Source: Dermacentor variabilis
Taxonomy: Eukaryota > Arthropoda > Arachnida > Ixodida > Ixodidae
Assembly: GCF_050947875.1 (NCBI RefSeq)
Contig: NC_134570.1
Location: 243,776,584-243,840,583 of the forward strand
DNA length: 64,000 nt
Reading direction: 5' to 3'
Part shown: piece by piece, positions 29,749 to 41,220 of the stretch
Layout: every line of letters starts with the position of its first letter
How positions within the stretch are numbered: the stretch's first letter is position 1
The notes under the pieces: generated by a model
What the model was told of the DNA's origin: nothing
The model's input: the letters and a program-made list of their open reading frames with translations, nothing else
Database searches by the model: none
Program-made: the position numbers and the translations under genes

Positions 29749-32700
29749 TCAGTTGGCGCCGCCTGAACGCGCGAAATACGGTTTGAGGCGAACAACATGC
29801 ACTATCTCTGAGTGGTGCTGTCGACGCCGAGGCGACGCGGCACCGTCGGGAATGACCTCATAATTCACCTCACTAACGCGGCGTATCACTGTGTACGGTC
29901 CAAAGTATCTACTCAGCAGCTTCTCAGACAACCCCTGGCGACGAATTGGAGTCCACACCCAGACTTGGTCACCTGGCTGGTATTCGACTTGCCGATGTCG
30001 AAGGTTGTAGCGTCGCGCGTCTGCACTCTGCTGCGTCGTGATGTGTATGCGCGCGAGTTGACGAGCTTCCTCGGCGTGTTGAGTAAGTTGCTCGGCGTCG
30101 GAAGTAAGTGATGCGTCGGTGTCGTGCGGGAGCATTGCGTCTAGCGTGGTCTGGACCTCGCGCCCGTAGACAAGACGGAACGGTGTAAAGCGTGTTGTTT
30201 CCTGAATGGCGGTGTTGTACGCGAAGGTAACGTACGGAAGGACTTGATCCCATGTTTTATGGTGGACGTCTACATACATAGACAGCATGTCAGCAATGGT
30301 TTTGTTTAGCCGTTCCGTCAGTCCGTTGGTCTGCGGATGATAGGCAGTGGCCTTGCGATGCTGCGTGCAGCTCAGCTCGAATATGTCCTCTATCAGTTGG
30401 GCCGTAAAGGCAGTTCCTCGGTCGGTGATGACATGTGATGGGGCACCATGTCTTAGGACTATCTGATCGATAAAGAACTGGGCAACTTCGTAGGCGGTGG
30501 CACGTTGTACAGCTTTCGTCTCGGCGTAGCGTGTTAGATAGTCTGTAGCGACTATAATCCACTTGTTTCCGCTGGCTGACAAGGGAAAGGGTCCCAGAAG
30601 ATCCATACCGATTTGATCAAACGGCGCGCTAGGTGGTGCGATGGGTTGCAGTAACCCCCCGGGCTTCAAAGACGGCGATTTCCTGCGTTGACACTCACGG
30701 CAGCTTTGGACGTAACGCTTCACCGTGGGAGAAAGTCGGGGCCAGTAGTACGTTTGGAGTACTCTTGCAAGAGTGCGTGAAAATCCCAAGTGTCCAGACG
30801 TGGGCTCATCATGGCAGGCTAGGAGAATGTCATCACGGAGGGTGGCAGGTACGACCAATAGATACTCTTTGTCGCTAGCACTCGAGTTTTTCTTGTAGAG
30901 GACGCCCTTTCGGAGGCAGAAGGTCGAGAGACTGCGAGAAAGGTATCGTGGAAGTGTAACATTCTTGCCTTCTAGGTGATCGATGAGAGGGCGTATGTCG
31001 GCGTCCTCGCGCTGTCGTGTGATCAGGTCAGAAGCGGTGAGGGCCCCAAGGAATGCGCCGTCTTCGTCCATGTCCTTATCGCAAGTTTTGACGGGAGCGC
31101 GCGACAACGCGTCAGCATCTTCGTGTTTGCGGCCCGATTTGTATACGATGGTAACATCGAACTCCTGCAGACGGAGACTCCATCGAGCAAGTCGCCCGGA
31201 CGGGTCTCGTAGGTTGGCTAGCCAACACAAGGAATGGTGGTCTGTCACCACGTTGAAAGGGCGACCGTAGAGATAAGGCCGAAATTTCATGATGGCCCAC
31301 ACAACCGCTAGACACTCTTTCTCGGAAGTGGAGTAGTTAATTTCGGCACGTGAAAGGGTGCGACTGGCGTAAGCGATCACTCGCTCGACGCCTTCCTGGT
31401 GTTGAACGAGAACAGCGCCAAGACCGATGTTGCTTGCGTCGGTATGCACCTCGGTGTCAGCGTCCTCGTCAAAGTGAGCGAGAATGGGTGATTCCTGCAG
31501 GCGCTGCCGTAACTCGGTGAAAGCTGCGTCCTGCTCATCCGTCCAAACGAAGGGTGTGTCTTCTCGCGTGAGGCGTATGAGTGGTTCGGCGATCCGGTAG
31601 AAATTTGCGATGAAGCGCCGATAGTACGCACACAGACCGAGAAAGCGGCGTACTGCTTTCTTGTCACGAGGAGTCGGAAAAGCAGCAACAGCAGCTGTTT
31701 TGTCTGGGTCAGGCTGGACACCGTCGGCGTTCACGACATGACCGAGAAACTTCAACTCTTCGTAACCGAAGTGACACTTTTCTGGCTTTAGTGTGAGATT
31801 AGCGGAGTGGAGCGCCTCAAGTACCGCCTCTAAACGCTTCAGATGTTCTTCGAAGGTCGCCGCAAAGACGACGACGTCATCTAAGTATACTAAACAACTG
31901 TGCCACTTGAGACCCGGAAGAACAGTGTCCATCATTCTCTGGAATGTGGCCGGTGCAGAACACATGCCGAATGGAAGTACTTTAAATTCGTACAGTCCAT
32001 CCGGGGTAACAAAGGCAGTTTTTTCGCAATCTCGTTCGTCAACTTCGATTTGCCAATATCCACTCTTCAAATCTATTGATGAAAAATACTTGGTTCGCCG
32101 CAGCCGATCTAACGAATCATCGATCCGCGGAAGCGGATAAACGTCTTTTTTTGTGACGTTATTCAACTTTCTATAGTCAACACAGAACCTAAGCGTTCCG
32201 TCTTTCTTTTTGACAAGGACCACCGGCGACGACCAAGGGCTTTGGGATGGTTGTATGACGTCATCGTCAAGCATTTCTTTCACTTGTGCATTAATCACGT
32301 TGCGTTCTTTTGCCGATACGCGATAAGGCAGTTGTCGTATGGGACGAGAATCGTCGTACGTGATTATTCGGTGTCTCGTGATGGGCGTCTGGCGTACCTT
32401 AGAAGTAGATGCGAAGCACTCCTTGAACCGAAGTAGTAACTCACGCAGCGCTTCTTGCTTTTCCTCCGAAAGGTCTGAATTGATGTCGATGTTGCTGAGT
32501 GTGTGAGCTGGGTTGTCCTTTGTCATAGACGCAAAGCATTCAGCAACGTCTGCTAAGGGCTCAGCAAAAGCGATAGTAGTACGACGAAACAGGTGCCGAT
32601 GTTCCTGGCTGAAGTTCGTCATGAGGAGCGCAGAATGCCCACCTCGAAGCATAATGAGACTGCGGGCTGCACATACACCATGAGTCAGCATAAGGGAGGA

Positions 32701-33309
32701 ATTGCCCTCTGCAACAGCTTCGCCGTCACGCAGATCGTCGCATACGACCGCTACCAGGACACTTGCGCGTGGTGGTAAAGTTACACTGTCGGCGTAAACC
32801 CGAAGCGCGTTACGTCGGCAATTGTCGCGGCTGTTCGCTGCTCTCTCTGTCGAAAAAGTCACTGTGCGTGCCCGGAGGTCTATAACGGCACCATACTCTC
32901 GCAGAAAGTCGACGCCCAAGATGAGGTCTCGAGAGCAATCGCGGAGTATAAGGCAGCTGGCTGGAATCGTGGACCCACGAATTTGTACTCTGACCGTGCA
33001 CATGCCCAACGGTGTTACGATATGCCCGCCAGCAGTACGAATTTGCGTTCCAGACCAAGGCGTGATAACTTTTCTAAGTTCCGTCGCTAGTTTTCCGCAC
33101 AAGATCGAATAGTCGGCACCCGTATCCAGTAACGCACTAACGTGGCGGCCGTCGAGCACAACAGGTATGTCTAGCGAGAGTCTGTCGCTGAGTTCGGCTG
33201 CTGTCGTCGCTCAATCGTGCTGAATAGACCGTGCTTGCGTCGATGGGAGGTCTTCGGAAGGGCGATTATCAGCGGCCTCGCCCCCGAAGGTCGCTGTTCT
33301 TAGTTTTCC
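29749..33309 (-). CDS. pol: Pol of Ty3 element C: protease, RT, RNase H, integrase
   Basis: Open from just after a TGA at 33213-33211 to the stop at 29749, about 1150 codons. Domains in order: retropepsin (ALLDTGADYS, later LILGVDFL), RT ([51 protein letters not shown]), RNase H (HTDASNIGLG, EKECLAVVW, VTDHHSLCW), integrase HHCC finger (SCRECQRRK), DDE core (GMDLLGPFP, ITDRGTAFT, YHPQTNGLTERLNKT) and GPY/F module (LLSRYFGPYTVIRR). All catalytic residues are present. It lies in the -1 frame relative to Gag, so the true start is by frameshift at GGAAAACTA (33309-33301). The TGA lies 30 codons downstream, before the protease, where CGA (Arg) would fit. Confidence 0.9.
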
Positions 33310-34743
33310 TGGCGAGGGCTTGGCGATCGTCCCTGCGCTGCCATTGGAGGGCTTCTAGGAGCTGGGGAAGATCGCCTGGGGGACGGCGAGCGCGACTGCC
33401 GCCGCGGGAACAGTGGCATACCCTGCTGGTTCAAGTACTCTTCAATCGCCCTAGGCCTTTCGCCATATCTGGGCCTTGGTGAATCCGCGGCGAAACCTAG
33501 CAGTCCAAGGCGGCGGTATGGGCATTCGCGGTATACGTGACCGGCCTCTCCACAGTGATAGCACAGAGGCCTTCTGTCCGGGGTACGCCAGACGTCAGAT
33601 TTCCTTCCGAGCGGGCGCCGATACTCCATACGTTGGATCGGTTGCACTGATGGGAGCGGCGGGACGTATGACGCGGCGTAAGACGTGGCGGGGATGAAAT
33701 GGGTCGGAGCGCGGACAGGGACTCGCCCCAAAACTTCCGCATACGACGGCCGCTGCAACTGTGCTGTCACAGGCGGCGCATTGCTGCTTGGGACGGGACC
33801 TTGGATCGCTTGCTGCACTTTACTTCTCACGAGGGCAGAAATGGAACCCAGCGTGGGCTGAGGCGGGCAGCTGAGCCGTTGAAGCTCCTCACGAACCACA
33901 GAGCGGATAAGGTCTCGGAGAACGTCCAGGTTTCCAAAGGTAACCGTGTCCGTTAGTGAAGCAGCATTCGCGTGCCTGTCATAGGTAGCTGAGCGCTGGT
34001 CCGAAGGTGAAGCAGCGTTCATTTGCCTTTCATAGAAGGCTGAGCGATGGTGCAGCATCTTTTCCATCGTGGTGGCTTCGGTTAAGAATTCACCCACGGT
34101 CTTCGGCGGGCTTCGAACCAGGCCAGCAAATAGCTGTTCTTTAACTCCCCGCATTAGATGGCGCAGCTTCTTCTGACATGGTAGGGTCCACCCGACGGAA
34201 GAGGCGCGTCATATCCTCTACGTACGACGTCACGCTCTCATTCGGCAGATGAATGCGGGATTGGAGCGCCCGTTCGGCTCGTTCGCGGCGATCAGCATTG
34301 GTGTATGTTTCCAGCAAGGCACGGCGGAACTCGAGCCACGATTTCAGGAGCCCTTCTCGGTTCTCGTACCAAGTGCGAGCACCGTCCTCCAAGCTGAAGT
34401 ACACGTTTCTCAGCTTCGCCGCGTCGCTCCATTCGTTTATCTCAGCAACGCGCTCAAACTGGGCTAACCAGTCTTCAACATCCTCGAAGACATCCCCGTG
34501 GAACACTTTCGGTACTCTGAGATTCTGGAGCAGGTACTGAGTTGCCATTGTGGCCGTACCTTGCATAATGGTCGATGGAGACGTCGATGTTCCTTCCATA
34601 CTGGTCCGTGGGGGCGTCGATGTTGTTGCGGAGAGGTGATCAAGCTCCGGAGGTAATCCTCGGATTCTCCTGCTGGCCCGGTGAACAGGGGTGTCCACTA
34701 GTATAGGGCTGGTACTCCGGCTACCAGGAGGAGTTTGTGGCAT
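33300..34743 (-). pseudogene. gag: Gag of element C, one frameshift
   Basis: The start is probably ATG 34743 (MPQTPPGSRS); earlier in-frame codons lie in the LTR. The capsid region includes VPKVFHGDVFEDVEDWLAQF, WYENREGLLKSW and a helical C-terminus ending MSEEA. An indel near 34165 then shifts the frame; the second part begins within LRHLMRGVKEQL and runs through a linker to the single CCHC knuckle CYHCGEAGHVYREC and a Ser/Arg-rich tail ending PSPRQEN-stop (33302-33300). Gag forms the particle. The indel would prevent full-length Gag unless it is a sequencing error. Confidence 0.85.
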
Positions 34744-34756
34744 CGGATGAACCGTA

Positions 34757-34772
34757 CCCAGCACCTCCACCA
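34757..34772 (-). promoter_or_regulatory. Primer binding site of element C, tRNA-Ala type
   Basis: Four bases after the 5' LTR the minus strand reads TGGTGGAGGTGCTGGG. The complement of the 3' end of animal tRNA-Ala (CCCGGCACCTCCACCA) is TGGTGGAGGTGCCGGG, a 15 of 16 match. Confidence 0.6.
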
Positions 34773-34776
34773 GTTT

Positions 34777-34960
34777 TGTCACGAAAAGACAATTGAAGAT
34801 GTACCCGGCGTCGGCGAGACAGACAGTTGTACAAGATGGCGTACACAAAACTCAAGCTGGCGTCCTCAGCCTCTGCTTCTTCTTCTTTAGCCCCCACCTC
34901 GTGCCGAGCGCGCGTTCAAGTCACTTCTTTTTCAGCGCTGGCGCGTGACAACTAGCGGCA
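34777..34960 (-). repeat. 5' LTR of element C (184 bp)
   Basis: Minus strand TGCCGCTAGTTG...TTCGTGACA, with TG...CA ends. Confidence 0.85.
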
Positions 34961-36296
34961 ATATGTACAAGTGCCACGTAGCTGGACAGCACCAAGGTAA
35001 TGTCGTTTGCCATCATTTTAAGGAAGTGAAACCAATTCTTGCATTTTTCCTAATTAGGTAATTAGTTAATAACGATTACTTAACTGCTCAAATATTATAT
35101 TCAAAGCAAAAGTGTCAGTGCGAAAATTGTAGAGCATCCTGAAAAATTCCCAATCCAGCTTTCTACTGCTCAATAGGTGCAACAAATTTTTCTTTCAAGC
35201 TTGAAAGAAGCCAGTGAACACATGCAAGAAGTGCCGTGCAACTAACCGCTCGTGCACCTGAACACCATTTGGCTCCTCCTTTCATGCTTGAAAAAAAACT
35301 TTTTGAAAAGAATATTTTAGAAATTGATTAATTATTATTGACTATGTTTTAGGCAAAATGCATGAAATAGTGTGACTGCCACCTCCATTTGCGGCGACAT
35401 GAATTGACTCCATTTTCATGTCCAAATCCAGCTATACATGGTGCGTGTTTTGAGCTGGTTCTGTAATTTAGGCTGGTTTTGACTAATTGAAGCTTCGCAC
35501 TTTAATAATGGAGTCAGGTTAAAAAGAAATTGGTACATAAACGGTCGCTGTCAGTACTCCATACTCCTTTAACTTAGTGCAAAGTGCTTGTGAGCCAAGA
35601 AGTTGGTAGTTCTAAGCAGTATTTCTCATTTTGACCTGGTGTTATAGCCCACTTACTATGATGCCATGCTGCTCAGTCATGCTGGTCCCAGCTTCAATCT
35701 AGGCCATGGCAGCTGCCCTCCAATGAGGGTAAAATGCAATAACACTTATGCACTTAGATTCAGGTGTACATTAAAGAAGGCCAGGTTCCCAAAACTTCAG
35801 GTTGTGACTTTGGAATATAAAAGCCCATAATTTAATTTTAAAATCTAAAGGTGCTTTATTAGGAGCAGGGGCATCATCTTGAGCTTTTACTGCACTGCCA
35901 TGGCACCAAGAAGCTCCAAGTAAATAAAAACAATTTCTTAGACAATGTACATATCTTGCAAACATTTAGATCCGTATGCCAAGGCGGGTTATGATGTTAG
36001 AACATGTTTCAAACTTGTTTTTTTTTACCGCTTTAAAGTTGTTGGTTACTTTGCATCTCATTGTGTCGAACGCACATTTCAGTGCATCAATTTCTTCAGA
36101 AAGTGCACTCCTCTTTATTTATCTGTGCATGCAAAAAGGGTTCAGAAGAACTGCTTTCTGAAGGTCTTTATAACAACAAAAAACAATTCTATGTAGGCTG
36201 CACAAAGATCAAGGATTGGTTTGTAAATATGTTATTTAGTTCTTAAAAAAAGAGGCAGCTGTCAGTATTCTGTTCCAAACTAAAAATTGCCCCTAC
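34961..36296. other. AT-rich DNA with a decayed SINE copy
   Basis: Includes a perfect 16-bp palindrome CTTTCAAGCTTGAAAG near 35196. A degenerate copy of the SINE at 40978 is listed separately (35640-35850). No gene recognised. Confidence 0.45.
35640..35850 (+). repeat. Decayed copy of the Ruka-like SINE
   Basis: GCTGCTCAGTCATGCTGG..., ATGCACTTAGATTCAGGTG, ACATTAAAGAA..CCAGGT and AAAAGCCCATAATTTAAT align in order with the intact SINE at 40978 (TGTGCTTAGATTTAGGTGCACGTTAAAGAACCCCAGGT). Confidence 0.6.
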
Positions 36297-36433
36297 CTGG
36301 CTCTGCTTCAGTTTCCGATGTTGATGGTCCATTCGGGGGCACTCAACTGATAGGCTGCACTTTGGCGATGTCGGCTGTGCTGTCACCAGGCCCAAGGTCG
36401 ATCGACATCCTCACGAAAAGTCGAGTCCAAACG
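36297..36433 (-). other. Weak candidate internal exon with start codon
   Basis: The minus strand shows TTTCTTTTATAG (acceptor) before 36433 and CCAG|GTAGGGG (donor) at 36297. The 137 bp are GC-richer than the surroundings. They hold ATG 36332 reading MDHQHRKLKQSQ to the donor (phase 0), preceded by a short upstream ORF starting MSIDLGPGDS that ends in TGA. No family recognised. Confidence 0.25.
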
Positions 36434-36550
36434 CTATAAAAGAAATATCTCATTATTTTGCTATCAGTTTTGTCATCTTGCGTGTTTCACACACGGCCGT
36501 CAGTGGAATATTTCGTCACTTGGATACTGAAAGAAATTCAAGCATTTTCT

Positions 36551-36932
36551 GGCAGCCAAGCTGATGATGATGATGCGCGGTGTTTTATGGCGCAAAGGCC
36601 AGGTTTGGCCAAAGAGCGCCACGACAAGTGGTAATGTTGACGATGTATTATGGAAGATGTACCTTGGCTGTAAACTGGCCTAAAAATTGTCGCTGTAAAG
36701 TGCGTAAAATCTACGTGCTATAAAATTATGGCGAAGACTAATCACGAATACTATGAGCATTAAAATCCATCGTGGAAGAATGATGCAAAATAGAAAATAT
36801 ATAGGATGGTAAAATTACTTCGAGCACTGCTGCCTCGCCAGAGCCCTTGAAACACAAGGGCCTAGAGGCATGTGCTATACGAAAGAGCTATCACAGCGGC
36901 ATCCTCTGAAGAGAGGACGGCAGCCAAGCTGA
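36551..36932. mobile_element. SINE-like insertion with 14-bp target duplication
   Basis: GGCAGCCAAGCTGA is at 36551-36564 and 36919-36932. The 354 bp between begin TGATGATGATG at the left and read, on the minus strand, ...TTGGCCAAACCTGGCCTTTG and GCGCCATAAAACACC before an ATC-repeat tail, a known style of SINE tail. Confidence 0.7.
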
Positions 36933-37933
36933 ATACACAGTAAATGGAGAACATTAAAGAGCAAATGCAGTTGTCACATTAGATTGATCAAGTACAGCAG
37001 AAATGGAAAATAAATCAGTGATACTGTGTCTGTTGGCTTTGAATGCAATAAACGTAAGAACAGGAACTTGCAGCCACGCCACTTTAAATTTCCAGCGTTT
37101 GCTACACCTCACAAGTTTGGCATCGTCCGGTACTCGGGGATAGTAACCGCTTAAAATCAAGATGAACGAGCGTCGGCATAAATTAACAGGATACTTAACC
37201 GGGCAATATTGGCGCATAAAACAACTCACGTAGCGAAGCTACTGTCAATTACCCGATGACGCATCTGCAGGCGGTGCGGTTTGGGCGAATTCAAAAAGGA
37301 ATGAGAGTTTCACTTGTTTCAGGCCTACTAAGCTAAGACAGAATTTGAGCTTCTTACTAAACTATACTGGATATTTACGCTCCGAATAAAACGCTGGAAA
37401 TTTTGTTACGTCACATTGCGTACGTATGAAAGTGAGGAAATTGCTTTTATTGTATTCTGCCAAGGCGGCATGTAGCAGCTACCACTCTCATGCAACAAAA
37501 GCATGAAAATGGTACTCGTGACACCGTAAACAAACATATACAGCGCCAACGTTACGCCCCTTGGAGTTGGAACTAAGCACGATCAAGCCATTTTTCTAGC
37601 CTTCATAACGCCATGAACACGACCAAACATCGAGCGAAACAACTCTCTGCTCTCGAAAATTATTACCGCTTCCATTTATATACCTATCGCTGCCACAAGC
37701 AAAAGTCAATGGGCTAGCTGTCCACAAGCCGCAGATTAGACTGACAGCAACATATTACGGTAACGTAAAACAATTTCCACGCTAACTTAGCAGCCGCGGT
37801 GTGCTCTAAGTGCCAAAGTTCTCGTTTGCCGCTCGAAATTCACACCATGATGACGGGCGCTGCATCTTTCACATGAAATAGTGCACGCTTTGCTCCGGAG
37901 CTCAATAGGAGGGCGAAACGCATTTGCACGTAC
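36933..37933. other. Mixed-composition DNA, nothing recognised
   Basis: Only short ORFs without motifs. Confidence 0.4.
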
Positions 37934-38360
37934 CTGAAATCCGCATGCCGGAAACCCGTCGACGCTTCCGAGAACGGGGCGCACAGCACCCGTACAGCAC
38001 CCACGGCGGCTTACAGCCGTACGGCGGCACAGCACCCGTACGGCGGCTTGACTTGGACGTGAGGCACTTCTATCAAACGTTTCACATGCGACATGTTTCA
38101 CACCGATTGCGCGAACACCAGAAAATGACGCAGGCCGCATTGCGACGCCGAGCAGACGTGCATCCACCGATGAGCTGTGTACGCGGATTGCAGAGAACAA
38201 AACCACACAATACGTTAGGCGCGAGAAGATGGCGGCTCTCGTTGCGGAGACGAAGCGGACGAAGCAATGATGCGCGAATGAATGTTGCCAACTGTTGGTT
38301 CCGCGTTGTGCCAGCGGTGGTGGCTTCAGTGGCGTGTGTTGCGGCTGTCTAATTTTTTAT
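37934..38360. promoter_or_regulatory. GC-rich, CpG-rich promoter-like segment with possible first exon
   Basis: GC content rises sharply compared with both flanks. The + strand has AGAAGATGGCGGCT near 38225, the core of a YY1/initiator motif common at first exons. The minus strand has a strong donor TTTCAG|GTACGTGC at 37934. The segment also holds two imperfect copies of ACAGCACCCGTACGGCGG. The donor could join the acceptor of the candidate exon at 36433. All of this is inference. Confidence 0.25.
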
Positions 38361-39686
38361 TTCTTTTCCCCAAACATTATAGCTAAGATCAGTTATTTGT
38401 TTGAATTTTTAACTGTGTCGTTTGGCATTATCTTTGTCTTTTTATGCTATTAAGCGGCCAATTATGACCTCCCAGGTTCGCGCGCGCCAGCTTCGCGCGC
38501 AAATCCCAGAGGCCATAAGACAACTCGTTAGAAAATGCCGTTCTTGACGTTAACGTTTCATCATCGTTTCTTCAACTGAGATAGGTAGTGTCCCTTTTCC
38601 CGGGGTTGGAAGGGGGCGATCAAGACGGCATCGCTCAGCGGGGGGCGGGGGAGTGGGTTGGTGTTGGTTCTTATCGCGAAATTCGCGAACACTGCGATTT
38701 TTTTTATAACGTAAGCATTTCTATACTTATCCAACAAGAAAAACCATCCGTCCGTCAGTCCTACCGCACGATATCTTTCAAAATAGAACCTGCAGCAGCG
38801 AGTGAATTCACCTTCGTGCTAGCTCTCGCTTCAACGCGACCGAAGCGGCGAGAACACTGCGCTCACGAAGCTCTCAGCTCATGCCGCACTATGCGCTTTT
38901 CGCAGATCACTTTCAAGATAGGTGTACGCGCGGCTGTTTTCAAAGCGAAGTAAACGGTGAGAACACAGCGCGTGAAGTTTTCAGCAGTGGGCACACTCTG
39001 TCCACAATGCAGTTCGCTTTCAAGATACGGTTCGCGCGGCCGTGCCACAAGCAGCCGCCGCCGGAGAACGGTTGATAATGGTTCGACGCGGATGAGGAGG
39101 GCTAAAGAGCGATAACAGCTTAAAATGAACGGAACGTCACCAGCGCGCCTGGCCCCGCCACCTGCAGTACTTTGCTTGCGCCGCCGACCAGAGCAGCTCG
39201 TGTCGCCGCAGCGCTGTCGCTTATACTTGTCGGATCAAGTCTCATAAGATTGATAACGAATGGACTGCGTGTAGATGAGGAAGAGTCACAATGCTTACGC
39301 ACACTTAGACAAATCCGAGAGGAGTTCCTGCGTGATTTTTTTTACCGGAAATGTGCAGTCAGCGGTGGGACCCAGAGTTGACAATGCCTGTAAGAGGGGT
39401 GCCAAGCTTCTTTTTTTTTGTGAGAGTCCTGCCCAGCTCACAAAGATCTGCTCAAGCTAAGACTTGCTGATGGCTGTATGTGTTTTTTTTTATTGTCGCA
39501 TGCCCTCGAACCGCCACAAATCCTACAGTGTAATGACATTAGAGCAGTATTCTCGTCCAAAGGAAAATGCAGCCGGTAATTGGGCTGCCTAAGGTTTGCG
39601 GCCCGGCGGCAGCTGCCCTCCCGTCCCCCGTTTCCGTTGACAAGTTAGGGGGAGGGGTCTAGAGCAATCTTACACCCCCCTCCCCG
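38361..39686. repeat. Unclassified repeat DNA
   Basis: Includes two related stretches about 100 bp apart (GCGAGAACACTGCGCTCACG near 38850 and GTGAGAACACAGCGCGTGAAG near 38957, each followed by CTTTCAAGATA). Purine/pyrimidine-rich segments lie at 38600-38660 and 39600-39680. No ORF with motifs. Confidence 0.4.
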
Positions 39687-39841
39687 CAGTGGCGTAGCCA
39701 GAAAAGTTTTTCGTGTGAGAGGGGGGGTCCCAATTGACCGTGGAGAAGGGAAGGAGCGCGGCCATTGCCATAGCAGCAAAAATTTTACTGTTAGTGAGCG
39801 TTACAAGTGCCCGGCATGCCCCAATTGGCTACGCCGCTACT
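39687..39841. mobile_element. Small TIR element (MITE), about 155 bp
   Basis: The left end GCAGTGGCGTAGCCAG and the right end TTGGCTACGCCGCTACTAG are inverted repeats. The element lies between C-rich stretches (CCCTCCCC and CCCTCCCCC), so an 8-bp duplication is possible but not provable. CAGTGGCGTAGCC ends are widespread in arthropod hAT-like MITEs. Confidence 0.5.
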
Positions 39842-39954
39842 AGCCCCCCCCCCTCCCCCGCAATCGACGCAAATCGAGCTACAGAACGTGCATGACACGC
39901 ATGCATGACATAACATGAATGACATGCCGCGAAGCTAGCATGGATGTCGTCACA

Positions 39955-40900
39955 TCATCATCATCATCAGCTTATTTTGACGTCCATCGCAGGACGAAAG
40001 CTTCTCCAGCGATCTCCAATACCCCTGTCTTGTGCTAACTGGTTCCACGTGTCTACAAGTTTCCCAATTCCATCACGTCCAAATCATTCTCTGCCGTCCT
40101 CGACTGTGCTTCCCTTCCCTTAGCACCCATTCTGCAACTCCAATAGACCAGCAGTTCTCTCCCTTACGCATTGCAATGTCTGCCCAGCACGACTTCTTCC
40201 TCTTAATGTCAACCAGAATATCAGCTATCCCCGTTCGCTCTCTAATCCAGATCGCTGTCTTCCAGTCTATTAACGTCATGCCTAATAATTTTCAATCCAT
40301 CGCGCGTTGCGCGGTCCTAAACGTCTTCCCAAGCTTCTTTGGTAACTTCCAAGTTTCGGCCCCATACGTTAGTAGCGGTAGAAAGAAATGGTTAGCCCTA
40401 AGCTCCCTGGTCATGACTTAGTAATGCCTGCCGTAAGCTCTCCAGCTAATTTTTTATGTCTGTTAACTTCCTTGATCAGAGGCCCCTGCGAGTAATTAAC
40501 CTCAATAAACATATCTCTGTGCAGGTTCTAGAGGCTGACTGCCGACCATGACATTCGTTCTCTCGCCAGGCTGCGGAACATTACTTTTCTCTTCTGCATA
40601 CTAACTCTCAATCAGACTCTTACACTTTCTTCGACAAGGTCCTCAAACGTTTGTTGCAAATAGTCTGCAGCGTTGCTGAGTATGCCAATGTCATCTACAA
40701 ACCGTAAGTTGGTGAGCTATTTACCGTTAGCCCTCACTCCTAACCATTCCCAGTCTAACTGATTGCACACCTTTAAGTATTCAATAATAGCATTGTCGAT
40801 ATTTCGCCATTGAAGCCTTTTGCAGATATCTGGCTATGCAAAGTCTGCGCGTTAGTGTCATCCGTTCGATATCAACATTCGTGGGAAACTTCATTTTTGA
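39955..40900 (-). pseudogene. Decayed RTE/BovB-like LINE 3' fragment
   Basis: The left end has a CATCATCATC tail on the + strand (3' end of a minus-strand element). The minus strand near 40073-40279 gives ERTGIADILVDIKRKKSCWA and EGKHSRGRQRM, which align with NDILVEIKKKKWAWAGHVMR and REGKRSRGRQKVGW in the better copy at 41221-41871. Frameshifts are everywhere. Confidence 0.75.
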
Positions 40901-41220
40901 CCACTATTCGGAGCCAGTGGGCTGCTGCCTAGATGCCCCGATCTAATCATTCCAGCTACCTGATTCAAGCGCAGGTACACCCGCCGTGGTTGCTCAGTGG
41001 CTATGGTGTTGGGCTGCTGAGCACGAGGTCGCGGGATCGAATCCCGGCCACGGCGGCCGCATTTCGATGGGGGCGAAATGCGAAAACACCCGTGTGCTTA
41101 GATTTAGGTGCACGTTAAAGAACCCCAGGTGGTCGAAATTTCCGGATTCCTCCACTACGGCGTGCCTCATAATCAGAAAGTGGTTTTGGCACATCATCAT
41201 CATCATCATCATCAGCCTGG

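Larger units (their letters stand above)
29482..34960 (-). mobile_element. Young, nearly complete Ty3 element C
   Basis: LTRs at both ends differ at one visible position in the 175 shared bp. On the minus strand: 5' LTR (34960-34777), primer site, Gag (34743-33300), pol (33309-29749), polypurine tract, 3' LTR (29656-29482). It has only three visible defects: a Gag frameshift near 34165, a TGA at 33213-33211 and a different outer edge of the 3' LTR. Near-identical LTRs point to a recent insertion. A clear target duplication was not found. Confidence 0.92.

Noticed and set aside
32822..33742. Plus-strand ORFs opposite Gag and pol of element C
   Set aside because: Shadows of the minus-strand coding frames; no motifs.
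37787..38206. 139-codon minus-strand ORF with several Cys residues, considered as a zinc-finger (THAP-like) start
   Set aside because: Cysteine spacing does not fit THAP or another finger, and the frame runs across a strong splice donor. Kept only as a promoter-like segment.
39955..41212. CAT/ATC repeats as plain microsatellites
   Set aside because: They sit at the 3' ends of RTE-type LINE copies on the minus strand and are part of those elements.
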